Assembly (NCBI GenBank): GCA_036505215.1
Contig: DASXTW010000085.1
Span: 1-64,000 of the forward strand
From: DASXTW01 sp036505215
GTDB lineage: Bacteria; Actinomycetota; UBA4738
Length of the DNA stretch: 64,000 bases
Direction of reading: 5' to 3'
The position numbers and the translations under genes were made by a program. The notes under the pieces were generated by a model. It saw only the letters and a list, made by a program, of their open reading frames with translations, was not told where the DNA came from and did not search any database. Shown in pieces: positions 8,522-16,374 of this stretch (its first letter is position 1; the number at the start of each line of letters is the position of its first letter).

Positions 8522-9208
8522 GTGCCGCTCGCTGGCTCACTGGCCGATCTGAGGAACGACATCGTGGTGTGCCGGCGTTGCCCCCGGCTGGTCGAATGGC
8601 GGGAGCGGGCGGCACGGGAGAAGCGAGCCTCCTTCGCCAACTGGGAGTACTGGGGCCGCCCCGTCCCGGGCTTCGGTGATCCCCAGGCCCGGATCCTGAT
8701 CGTGGGCCTGGCTCCAGCGGCCCACGGGGGAAATCGCACTGGACGAATCTTCACCGGGGATCGTTCGGGCGACTTCCTCTTCGATGTCGTCTACAGGTGC
8801 CGCCTCTCGAACCAGGCGACATCGGTCAGCGCGGACGACGGGCTGGAGCTGAAGGACCTGTACGTTGCCGCTGTGAACCGGTGCTGCCCACCGGGGAATC
8901 GCCCCACGCCCGAGGAGCGGGACAATTGCCTTCCCTACCTGGCTCGGGAGATCGATCTGCTCCAGAGCCTGAAGGTGCTGGTGGCCCTGGGCTCCTTCGC
9001 CTGGGACGGGGCGCTTCGCGCGCTCCACCAACTGGGGCATCCGACGCCGCAGCCAAAGCCGCGGTTCGGTCATGGTGTGGAAGCGAGAATGGGACCGTAC
9101 ACGCTGATCGGTTCGTTCCATCCGAGCCAGCAGAACACCTTCACCGGGAAGCTCACAACAGAGATGCTCGAGGCCGTGCTCCGAAGGGCCATCGCCCTGG
9201 CCGACTGA
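8522..9208 (+). CDS. Uracil-DNA glycosylase, family 5 (UDGb)
   Basis: A 228-residue DNA repair enzyme that removes uracil and other deaminated bases. The family 5 motif GLAPAAHGGNRTGR (residues 62-75), followed by IFTGDRSG, and the C-terminal GSFHPSQQNTFTG motif are diagnostic. Cys 17, 20, 121 or 122, and 136 fit the 4Fe-4S cluster ligands of family 4/5 enzymes. The GTG at 8522 is the best start because a TAGAAT box precedes it by 7 nt and the protein then begins just before the cluster cysteines; longer upstream frames overlap the divergent kinase gene. Family 5 enzymes are common in thermophiles and actinobacteria. Confidence 0.92.
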   Translation: MPLAGSLADLRNDIVVCRRCPRLVEWRERAAREKRASFANWEYWGRPVPGFGDPQARILIVGLAPAAHGGNRTGRIFTGDRSGDFLFDVVYRCRLSNQATSVSADDGLELKDLYVAAVNRCCPPGNRPTPEERDNCLPYLAREIDLLQSLKVLVALGSFAWDGALRALHQLGHPTPQPKPRFGHGVEARMGPYTLIGSFHPSQQNTFTGKLTTEMLEAVLRRAIALAD

Positions 9209-9270
9209 CGACCTCTCTCCCCTCAGCGAAGGCGGCCGCCTCCACGGGATGACAAGCGAGAGAACAGCCG

Positions 9271-9276
9271 TATGCT
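9271..9276 (+). promoter_or_regulatory. -10 box TATGCT of leaderless promoter
   Basis: TATGCT is followed by 7 nt and then the ATG at 9284. This box overlaps an in-frame ATG at 9272, which argues that translation starts at 9284. The same TATGCT box drives the PAC2 gene at 16291. Confidence 0.5.
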
Positions 9277-9283
9277 GGGCCAC

Positions 9284-11341
9284 ATGGGGCGGCGGGCTTA
9301 CCACTGGCAGGTGAGGATCCCCGATCCGAATGCGGGGCCGGTCAACAAGCGCACCGTGCGCCGCGTAGTGGCCAGCTTCAGGCCGTATCGGAACAAGGTC
9401 ACCGGAGTGGGCGCGCTGATCGTGATCACCTCGGCCATCGGCGTGATCAACCCTCTGCTGATCAAGGTCATCTTCGACACCGCTCTGTTCCCTCACGTTG
9501 GCCAGCGGATCCTGCCACCACATCTCCACCGCTTGTACTGGCTGGTGGGCCTGATGGTGGCCATCCCCGTCCTCTCCGGTCTCCTCGGCATCGTCCAGAC
9601 CTACCTGGCGAACGTGGTCGGCCAGCGGGTGATGCAGGACTTCCGTAACTCGCTGTACGCCCACCTCCAGAACATGCCGCTCAGGTTCTTCACCGCCACC
9701 CGGACCGGCGAGATCCAGTCGCGCCTGGCGAACGACGTCGGCGGCGTGCAATCCGTTGTCACCGACACGGCCTCCAGCATCCTGTCGAACGTGGTCATCC
9801 TGATAAGCACGCTGGTGGCCATGCTGGTTCTCTCGTGGCAGCTCACCGTGCTCTCGTTGTTCCTCACTCCGTTGTTCGTCTGGCTGACCTACAAGGTGGG
9901 GAAGGCCCGTCAGCAGATCGCCAGGTCAACCCAGAAGTCGCTGGCCGACCTCTCGGCGATCACAGAAGAGACGCTGTCCGTGTCGGGGATCCTTCTGTCC
10001 AAGGCCTTCGGCAGGCAGCGCCACGAGATCGCCCGGTTCCGGACGGAGAACGAGCGGCTGGCCGACCTGGAGATACGCCAGCAGATGATCGGCCGTTCCT
10101 TCTTCGCCGTCGTGCAGATCTTCTTCTCGATCACCCCGGCGCTGGTGTATCTGGTGGCCGGCCTGGTCATCGCCAACCAGCCCCTGTCGGCTGTCACGAT
10201 CCAGGCTGGAACGATCGTGGCGTTCACCACCCTGCAGAGCCGGCTGTTCTTCCCCATCGGCTCGATGCTGCAGATCTCGGTGGAGGTGCAGTCCTCGATG
10301 GCCCTGTTCGACCGGATCTTCGAGTACCTCGACATGCCCCATGAGATCGTGGACGCGCCGAACGCGCGCGACCTGCCGAAGGAGTCCGTCCAGGGCCATA
10401 TGCGGTTCCGGCATGTCTTCTTCCGGTACGAGGCCCGGCCCGCCGCCGAGGCCTCGGGGGAGCAGGACGGTCCGTTGGAAGGAGCGACGGAGGCGGTGGC
10501 GGAGATGGGCGGAACCGACGCCGTCACCCGTGCGGAGGTGACCACGGGCGTGCCGCTCGCAGCGGGCAACGGACAGCGTGGCAGGGAATGGACCCTCGAG
10601 GACGTCGACTTCGAGATCCAACCCGGACAGCTCGCCGCCCTGGTCGGGCCGAGCGGAGCGGGCAAGACCACGATCACGTATCTGGTGCCACGGATGTACG
10701 ACGTGGGCGAGGGATCCATGGAGATCGACGGCACCGACGTGCGTGAGATCAAGCTGGCGTCGCTCGGCGAGATCATCGGGATGGTCACCCAGGAGACCTA
10801 CCTCTTCCACACGTCGGTCCGGACCAACCTGCTGTACGGCAAGCCCGGCGCCACCCAGGAGGAGCTGGAGGCCGCGGCGCGAGCGGCCTTCATCCACGAC
10901 CGGATCGTGGAGATGCCGGACGGCTATGACACGGTCGTGGGGGAGCGGGGCTACCGGATGTCCGGCGGGGAGAAGCAGCGCCTGGCCATCGCCCGGGTCA
11001 TCCTGAAGGACCCTCGCATCCTCATTCTGGACGAGGCTACCTCGTCGCTGGACACCACCAGCGAGCGGCTGGTCCAGGAAGCGCTCAGGCCACTGATGCG
11101 CGGCCGAACCACCATCGCCATCGCCCACAGGCTGTCCACGATCCTTGCCGCAGACGTCATCTTCGTGCTGGATCAGGGGCGCGTGGTGGAGCGAGGAACT
11201 CACGCCGAGCTGCTCGACCGGGGTGGCCTGTATGCCCGGTTCTACCAGCAGCAGTTCCAGGGCGGGATGGTGGAGGCCGAGTGCGAGGACGGCGTCGTGC
11301 TGGCCACCGGTCAGATCCTTCAGACCCCGAAGGCTTCCTAG
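9284..11341 (+). CDS. ABC exporter, fused permease-ATPase (MsbA/LmrA-like half-transporter)
   Basis: A 685-residue half-transporter: six transmembrane helices (about residues 40-330), then a nucleotide-binding domain with Walker A GPSGAGKTT (about residue 454), Q-loop TQETYLF, signature MSGGEKQR (about residue 558), Walker B ILILDEATSSLD and H-loop IAHRLSTI. It would dimerise and export a lipid or drug. Unusually, about 55 residues rich in Ala, Glu and Gly (about 381-436) are inserted just after the A-loop tyrosine region and before the first NBD strand resumes. The start at 9284 is preferred over 9272 because of the -10 box. No obvious partner gene is adjacent. Confidence 0.9.
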   Translation: MGRRAYHWQVRIPDPNAGPVNKRTVRRVVASFRPYRNKVTGVGALIVITSAIGVINPLLIKVIFDTALFPHVGQRILPPHLHRLYWLVGLMVAIPVLSGLLGIVQTYLANVVGQRVMQDFRNSLYAHLQNMPLRFFTATRTGEIQSRLANDVGGVQSVVTDTASSILSNVVILISTLVAMLVLSWQLTVLSLFLTPLFVWLTYKVGKARQQIARSTQKSLADLSAITEETLSVSGILLSKAFGRQRHEIARFRTENERLADLEIRQQMIGRSFFAVVQIFFSITPALVYLVAGLVIANQPLSAVTIQAGTIVAFTTLQSRLFFPIGSMLQISVEVQSSMALFDRIFEYLDMPHEIVDAPNARDLPKESVQGHMRFRHVFFRYEARPAAEASGEQDGPLEGATEAVAEMGGTDAVTRAEVTTGVPLAAGNGQRGREWTLEDVDFEIQPGQLAALVGPSGAGKTTITYLVPRMYDVGEGSMEIDGTDVREIKLASLGEIIGMVTQETYLFHTSVRTNLLYGKPGATQEELEAAARAAFIHDRIVEMPDGYDTVVGERGYRMSGGEKQRLAIARVILKDPRILILDEATSSLDTTSERLVQEALRPLMRGRTTIAIAHRLSTILAADVIFVLDQGRVVERGTHAELLDRGGLYARFYQQQFQGGMVEAECEDGVVLATGQILQTPKAS

Positions 11342-11386
11342 GGGCCGCTCCCGCCCGAGGCAGCCCTCGTCGTCGAGCGCGGGCAG

Positions 11387-11881
11387 CTAGAGGCGCAGCC
11401 GGTATCCGAGGAGGGTCATCTGTTCGCTCACCGGCATGTCGATGTCGGTTGCCCGCTCGAACCCGAGGGATTGATACATGCGCTGGGCCGGCACCATCGG
11501 AGGCGTCGTCCTCAGGATCAGCGTCTCCTTCCCTGCCGCGCGACATCTGGCGATGACCTCCTCGATGAGGGCACGGCCGATCCCTTCCCGCCGACGAGCT
11601 GGATCGACCCCCACCATCCGAAGGCCGGCTATCCCCGGAGTGGCCTGGCGGTCGTCGTCGCCGATCACGTCGTCCAGCTCTATGGTGGCCGACCCCACCA
11701 CCCGGCCGTCCTCGAGGGCGACCAGGACGACCGTGCGTCCCACTCGTCCCGCCACGTCCCGGACCAGATCGATGTGCTCGCTCCAGCCCGGGTCTTCCGG
11801 ATCCCAGAACTCGGAGTAGGCTCGAGCAACGACATCTCCGGTCTCTTGGTACTCCTCGGGCCGAACCTCGCGGATCTCCAC
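11387..11881 (-). CDS. GNAT family N-acetyltransferase
   Basis: A 164-residue acetyltransferase of the GNAT fold. The acetyl-CoA pyrophosphate-binding motif is seen in VGVDPARRREGIGRALIEE, preceded by strand 4 (TPGIAGLRMVG) and followed by QRMYQSLGFER. The start is a GTG at 11881 with no clear Shine-Dalgarno; a TAGGCT box ends 9 nt upstream. It is divergent from a MarR gene 72 bp away and might be its target. Acceptor substrate unknown. Confidence 0.85.
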   Translation of the reverse strand: MEIREVRPEEYQETGDVVARAYSEFWDPEDPGWSEHIDLVRDVAGRVGRTVVLVALEDGRVVGSATIELDDVIGDDDRQATPGIAGLRMVGVDPARRREGIGRALIEEVIARCRAAGKETLILRTTPPMVPAQRMYQSLGFERATDIDMPVSEQMTLLGYRLRL

Positions 11882-11890
11882 GGCGAGTTG

Positions 11891-11896
11891 AGCCTA
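11891..11896 (-). promoter_or_regulatory. -10 box TAGGCT upstream of GNAT gene
   Basis: Read on the minus strand, TAGGCT is followed by 9 nt and the GTG start at 11881. It matches the TANNCT pattern of other leaderless or near-leaderless starts in the window. Confidence 0.4.
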
Positions 11897-11953
11897 TCGG
11901 ATCCGGCGTTGCATTGGTAAAGCGACTTGACGAATTCGCTGGCGGGCGCGACC

Positions 11954-12385
11954 ATGCATCGAATGAACGAGCTCGATCTCAGCCATCTCCTGCTGGAAGC
12001 GTTCCGCAGCCTTGATCGGGAGATCGAGGCCGCCCTGGAGGATCGAGGCGCCGGCGAGCTCAGGCCGAGCCAGGCTCTGGCCCTGCTCCTTGTCGACAGG
12101 GCCGGGACGCGCCTGTCCGAGTTGGCGCAGCGGGCGGCCATCACGAAACAGGCGATGATGCAGCTCGTGGACGACCTGCAGGAAATGGGGTGTGTGCGCC
12201 GCGTTCCCGATACCGAGGATGCCCGGGCCAAGATGGTGCGGCTCACGGCCAAGGGACTCCGGCTACGGGCCAGCTCTCGCAAATCGATCCAGGCTGTGGA
12301 GTCGCGCATCCGCCGGCGACTCGGAGGCAGGCGATACGAGGCTCTCCGGGCCGCCCTGACCGAGGTCACCGAAGCAGAGGAATAG
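11954..12385 (+). CDS. MarR family transcriptional regulator
   Basis: A 143-residue winged-helix regulator. The recognition region LSELAQRAAITKQAMMQLVDDL and the wing CVRRVPDTEDARAKMVRLT are classic MarR features. The start is placed at the ATG at 11954; an ATG three codons later is equally possible, and no strong ribosome-binding site decides between them. It lies 72 bp from the divergent acetyltransferase gene and 5 nt before the isomerase gene, so it may be read through into pgi. Ligand and target unknown. Confidence 0.85.
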   Translation: MHRMNELDLSHLLLEAFRSLDREIEAALEDRGAGELRPSQALALLLVDRAGTRLSELAQRAAITKQAMMQLVDDLQEMGCVRRVPDTEDARAKMVRLTAKGLRLRASSRKSIQAVESRIRRRLGGRRYEALRAALTEVTEAEE

Positions 12386-12390
12386 AGGCG

Positions 12391-13905
12391 TTGGACGACA
12401 GGGTTGCCCTTCGGCTGGCGGCGTTCGACCAGAACGACACCATCCGGCGCATCTGGCACGAGGACTTCACGGTCTGGCGGGACGATCCCACAGAGATCAC
12501 GGATCGCCTCGGCTGGTTGACCGTCAGTGAGGGCATGCAGGAGCGGGTGCCCGAGCTCGAGGAATTCGCATCGAGCTGCGCCGCAGACGGATTGACCCAT
12601 GCCGTCCTGGCGGGCATGGGCGGCTCGACCTTGGCTCCGGAGGTTCTCCGGGAAACCTTCGGTGTATCGCCGGGCAGACTCGACCTCGTCGTCCTCGACA
12701 CGACGCATCCCGACCAGATCCTGGCCGTGGAGCGAAGCCTGCCCATCGACCGAACCCTGTTCGTCATCGCATCGAAGTCCGGGACCACAACCGAGACCCT
12801 CTCCCATTTCGCCTACTTCTGGGAGAAGGTTCCGGACGGCTCCAGGTTCGTCGCCATCACCGACCCGGGGACACCGTTGGAGAAGCTCGCGGCCGAACGT
12901 GGCTTCCGGCGCGTGTTCCTGAACCCGCCCGACATCGGGGGGCGGTACTCGGCGCTCTCCTACTTCGGGTTGGTGCCCGGCTCCCTCGTCGGCGTTGATC
13001 TGGACGAGCTGCTGGACCGCGCGATCTCAATGGCCGACGCCTGTGCCTCAGACGCCCCGGCGGCGAACAACCCGGGAGCTCGGGTCGGAGCCGCCATCGG
13101 CGAGGCCGCCCTGGCCGGTAGGGACAAGCTCACGCTCATCCTCGATCCGATCGTCCGGACGTTCGGCTACTGGGTGGAACAGCTCATCGCCGAGTCGACC
13201 GGCAAGGAGGGGAAAGGCGTCGTGCCGGTCGAAGGCGAGGACCTGGGAGACCCGACGGTGTACGGGTCCGACCGGTTGTTCGTGGGGATCGGCGGCGACA
13301 ACGTCGACAAGGGACTGGCGCCCATCCGTGACGCCGGGCATCCCGCCATCCATCTCTGGCTGGAAGATGCCATCGAGCTCGGCCGGGAGCTCTTCCGCTG
13401 GGAGTTCGCCACGGCCGTGGCCGGGGCTGTTCTCGGCATCCATCCGTTCGACCAGCCGAACGTGCAGGAGGCCAAGGACGCGACCAGGAGGCTCCTGGCT
13501 CGAGGCGACGTGCCCGACCCCGGCCACGACGACCTCGGCCGGCTCCTCCAGCAGGTCCGCCCGGGCGACTACGTGGCGATCCAGGCGTATCTGCCCAGGG
13601 ACCAGGACACCGAGCGGCGCCTCCAGGAAACCAGGATGCGCCTGCGTGACCGGCTGAGGGTCGCCACCACCGTGGGGTTCGGCCCGCGGTTCCTGCATTC
13701 GACGGGGCAGCTTCACAAAGGAGGGCCGAACACGGGTGTGTTCATCCAGGTCGTGGATCCACCGGCTGAGGACGCCCCGATACCCGGACAGCCCTACTCC
13801 TTCGGAACGCTGATCGCCGCCCAGGCTGTCGGCGACCTCCAGTCGCTTCGCGCCCACGGACGGCGGGTGGCCAGGGTTGGTCTGGCCGACCTGGAAACCG
13901 CCTAG
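12391..13905 (+). CDS. pgi: Glucose-6-phosphate isomerase (TAL-PGI type domain, stand-alone)
   Basis: A 504-residue SIS-domain isomerase interconverting glucose-6-phosphate and fructose-6-phosphate. The phosphate-binding segments GMGGSTLAPEVLRETFG and IASKSGTTTETL and the C-terminal HSTGQLHKGGPNTGVF motif are clear. The spacing resembles the isomerase half of bifunctional transaldolase/phosphoglucose isomerases more than the usual ~550-residue Pgi, but no transaldolase half is attached; a separate short transaldolase lies at 57639. The TTG at 12391 is chosen because it lies 5 nt after the MarR stop. 6-Phosphogluconolactonase follows after 13 nt, giving a hexose-phosphate pair. Confidence 0.88.
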   Translation: MDDRVALRLAAFDQNDTIRRIWHEDFTVWRDDPTEITDRLGWLTVSEGMQERVPELEEFASSCAADGLTHAVLAGMGGSTLAPEVLRETFGVSPGRLDLVVLDTTHPDQILAVERSLPIDRTLFVIASKSGTTTETLSHFAYFWEKVPDGSRFVAITDPGTPLEKLAAERGFRRVFLNPPDIGGRYSALSYFGLVPGSLVGVDLDELLDRAISMADACASDAPAANNPGARVGAAIGEAALAGRDKLTLILDPIVRTFGYWVEQLIAESTGKEGKGVVPVEGEDLGDPTVYGSDRLFVGIGGDNVDKGLAPIRDAGHPAIHLWLEDAIELGRELFRWEFATAVAGAVLGIHPFDQPNVQEAKDATRRLLARGDVPDPGHDDLGRLLQQVRPGDYVAIQAYLPRDQDTERRLQETRMRLRDRLRVATTVGFGPRFLHSTGQLHKGGPNTGVFIQVVDPPAEDAPIPGQPYSFGTLIAAQAVGDLQSLRAHGRRVARVGLADLETA

Positions 13906-13918
13906 TAGGCGAGCTCCC

Positions 13919-14566
13919 GTGTTGGAACGCGAGCTGCGTGTCGTGGACGACGTGGCCGAGGAGGCCCTGGCGATCTTCTTGGCCGCCGCGCCGAAGACGG
14001 TCGTGCTCTCGGGGGGAGGCACGCCGGAGGCTTTCTACCGGCGGCTGGCCGGCGCGGAGTACGCCTGGGAGGAGGTCGAGTTCTTCTTCGGGGACGAGCG
14101 TTGCGTGTCGCGAGAGGACCAATGGTCCAACGCGCGGATGGCCGACGAAGCCCTTTTCTCCAAAGTACCGGCGAGGAGCTATGCCATGGACGGACAGGGC
14201 TGCGACGCGGAGTGGTACGAGCGGATGCTTCGACGCCGGTTCGGCGAGGACCTCCTGTTCGACCTGGCGCTCTACGGCCTGGGGCCGGACGGCCACACGG
14301 CCTCGCTCTTCCCGGGGAGGCCGGAGGTCGAGGTGACCGATCGATGGGTTGTGCATGTGCGCGAGGCCGGACTCGAGCCGTTCGTCCCGCGGATCTCGCT
14401 CACCGTACCGGCGCTGTCGGCCGCGAAGCTCGGGGTCTTCCTCGTGGCCGGCGTGGACAAACAGATCCCGCTTCGTCGGCTCATGGCCGGGGAGGACCTC
14501 CCGGCAGCCAGGCTGAAACCAGAGCGCCTGGTGATCCTGGCTGACCGTGCGGCCGCGGGGAGCTGA
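13919..14566 (+). CDS. pgl: 6-phosphogluconolactonase
   Basis: A 215-residue enzyme hydrolysing 6-phosphogluconolactone in the oxidative pentose phosphate pathway. The glycine-rich LSGGGTPEAFYRRL, the FFFGDERCVSREDQWSN motif and the signature LALYGLGPDGHTASLFPG, which holds the catalytic aspartate and histidine, all match the SOL/DevB family. The GTG at 13919, 13 nt after pgi, gives a normal family length; the longer frame runs into pgi. Glucose-6-phosphate dehydrogenase and 6-phosphogluconate dehydrogenase are not in this window. Confidence 0.92.
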   Translation: MLERELRVVDDVAEEALAIFLAAAPKTVVLSGGGTPEAFYRRLAGAEYAWEEVEFFFGDERCVSREDQWSNARMADEALFSKVPARSYAMDGQGCDAEWYERMLRRRFGEDLLFDLALYGLGPDGHTASLFPGRPEVEVTDRWVVHVREAGLEPFVPRISLTVPALSAAKLGVFLVAGVDKQIPLRRLMAGEDLPAARLKPERLVILADRAAAGS

Positions 14567-14582
14567 ACCCTCCCGGAATCCG

Positions 14583-15386
14583 CTACCCGACCGCGCCGCC
14601 CACGTGGAGCAGTGTCCCCACGCCGTAGGTGATGGCGGCCAGCGATCCCCCGATCACCAGCATCCTGCCCCCTGAGAGCCACCCTGAACGCCCCGTGAGG
14701 AACGACATCGAGGCCCCCACCGCGAACAGGACGGTGCCACTTGCCCCGATGGACGAGAGGACGGCCGCGGTGCCGGACCCGACCACGAAGGGAAGGAGAG
14801 GAACAGCTGCTCCCAGCGAGAACATGACGAACGATGAGACCGCAGCGCCCCACGGTGAGCCGAGCTCCTCTGGATCCAGACCCAGCTCTTCGCGGGCGTG
14901 CGTGTCCAGGGCCACCTTCGGATCAGCCATCACGACTTCGGTGACCCGCTGAGCCAGCTCAGGTGGGAAGCCTCGCTGCTCGTAGATCTCCCGAAGTTCC
15001 TCGTGCTCTTCCTCGGGATCCGTGGCGAGCTCGTGGGCCTCGATGTGCAGCAGTCGTTCGAAGAGTTCCCGTTGCACCCGCATGGACACGTACTCGCCGC
15101 CGCCCATGGAGAAGGCTCCAGCCAGGAGGCCGGCCACGCCGGCCACGAGGATGACTTTGTTCGACACGTTTGCCCCGGTCACCCCCATGATGAGCGACAA
15201 GTTCGACACCAAACCGTCGTTCACTCCGAAGATGGCGGCCCGGAGCGCGCCGCTCTTCCCCCCCAGGCCCATGGGCTCGTCGCTGCCGTGGGTGGGCCCG
15301 GGATGCGGATGGACCATTGGCATGCGATGCGACAACCTGAGCCGCTTCCTGATTCGAGACAGCACGCTTGGATCGGCGACCGACAT
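14583..15386 (-). CDS. VIT1/CCC1 family Fe2+/Mn2+ transporter
   Basis: A 267-residue membrane protein of the vacuolar iron transporter family. After a histidine/proline-rich N-terminus it shows the first-helix signature LRAAIFGVNDGLVSNLSLIMGV, then AFSMGGGEYVSMR. An acidic cytosolic metal-binding helix follows (many Glu, about residues 115-170), then three further hydrophobic segments. It probably exports or sequesters iron or manganese. An AGGGGG ribosome-binding site precedes the ATG. It lies 26 nt downstream of the PAC2 gene and is likely co-transcribed with it. Confidence 0.88.
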   Translation of the reverse strand: MSVADPSVLSRIRKRLRLSHRMPMVHPHPGPTHGSDEPMGLGGKSGALRAAIFGVNDGLVSNLSLIMGVTGANVSNKVILVAGVAGLLAGAFSMGGGEYVSMRVQRELFERLLHIEAHELATDPEEEHEELREIYEQRGFPPELAQRVTEVVMADPKVALDTHAREELGLDPEELGSPWGAAVSSFVMFSLGAAVPLLPFVVGSGTAAVLSSIGASGTVLFAVGASMSFLTGRSGWLSGGRMLVIGGSLAAITYGVGTLLHVGGAVG

Positions 15387-15412
15387 GAGCCCCCTACCTC
15401 ATCCTCCGTTCC

Positions 15413-16291
15413 TCACCGCTCCGCGTCTCCGTCGCCCTGCTCCCGCAGGAACCGCTCGAGCTCCGCCGCGATCGACTCGCCGGAGGGCACCTGCTCTTCA
15501 CTCAGTCGTGCCCGACCGACGTTCTCATCGGCTGCCGCCTCCAGGCGAGCCACGTACTCGGTGAGCTCGTCGCTTTCCTGCACCGCCCCGAGCACGGTCT
15601 GCTCCCAGCCCCCCACCGCCCGTGTCAGGGGGTCCGTGTCCACCGACATCCCCAAGAGCTCGGCGACTCGCTCGACCAGTGCCAGGGCTGCCTTGGGATT
15701 CGGCGCCACCGGCAGGTAATGGGGGACGGCAGCCCAGAGGCTGACCGATGGCAACCCTGCTCTGTTGGAGGCGTCGTGGAGCACCCCGACGATGCCGGTG
15801 GGACCCTCATACTGCGACCGGGCCAGTCCGAGTCGGCCGGCGGTCTCCTCGTCCACCGCCGACCCCACCACGGGCACGGGGCGGCTGTGCGGCACGTCGG
15901 TGAGGAACGCGCCCAGCGTGATGAGCATCGAAGACCCGATCTCCTGGGCCGTGCCGAGGACCGCCCCGGTGAACGTGCGCCACCTGACGTTCGGCTCGGT
16001 GGCGCCGAACAGGACCACGTCCCGGCCCCCGACCGAGGCCGCGGCGAATTCGCCCTTGGGCCACTCGATCACGCGGCTCACGCCTTCCTCCAGGCGTACG
16101 GTGGGGCGGGTCACCTGGAAGTCGTAGAACTCCTCCGGATCGAGCGTGGCAAACGTGGTGGCACCCCACCGCTCCTGGAGGTACCTCAATGCGATCGATG
16201 CCGCCTCCCCACCGTCGTTCCAGCCCCTGAACGCGCAGATGAGCGGGGGGCGGTCCAGGTCGGGACGCTCCAGGAACGTGACGTGCTCCAT
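15413..16291 (-). CDS. PAC2 (proteasome assembly chaperone) family protein
   Basis: A 292-residue protein whose N-terminus (RPPLICAFRGWNDGGEAASIAL) and following DPEEFYDFQVTRP identify the PAC2/DUF75 family, common in actinobacteria with 20S proteasomes. The C-terminal ~60 residues are acidic and probably helical. The ATG at 16291 is preceded by a TATGCT box 8 nt upstream and no Shine-Dalgarno. Longer upstream frames overlap the divergent signalling gene. The precise biochemical role of bacterial members is not established. Confidence 0.87.
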   Translation of the reverse strand: MEHVTFLERPDLDRPPLICAFRGWNDGGEAASIALRYLQERWGATTFATLDPEEFYDFQVTRPTVRLEEGVSRVIEWPKGEFAAASVGGRDVVLFGATEPNVRWRTFTGAVLGTAQEIGSSMLITLGAFLTDVPHSRPVPVVGSAVDEETAGRLGLARSQYEGPTGIVGVLHDASNRAGLPSVSLWAAVPHYLPVAPNPKAALALVERVAELLGMSVDTDPLTRAVGGWEQTVLGAVQESDELTEYVARLEAAADENVGRARLSEEQVPSGESIAAELERFLREQGDGDAER

Positions 16292-16299
16292 CGACTGCC

Positions 16300-16305
16300 A
16301 GCATA
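16300..16305 (-). promoter_or_regulatory. -10 box TATGCT of PAC2 gene
   Basis: On the minus strand TATGCT is followed by 8 nt and the ATG at 16291, consistent with a leaderless transcript. Confidence 0.5.
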
Positions 16306-16374
16306 ACCGGGGCTTGCCCGACCCCGTCGCCTCAATCCGACGCAGGCTGAGCCGATCCACTAAGCAGCCGGCTC

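Noticed and set aside
9272..9283. An upstream ATG start for the ABC exporter
   Set aside because: It overlaps the TATGCT -10 box, so it is unlikely to be in the mRNA.
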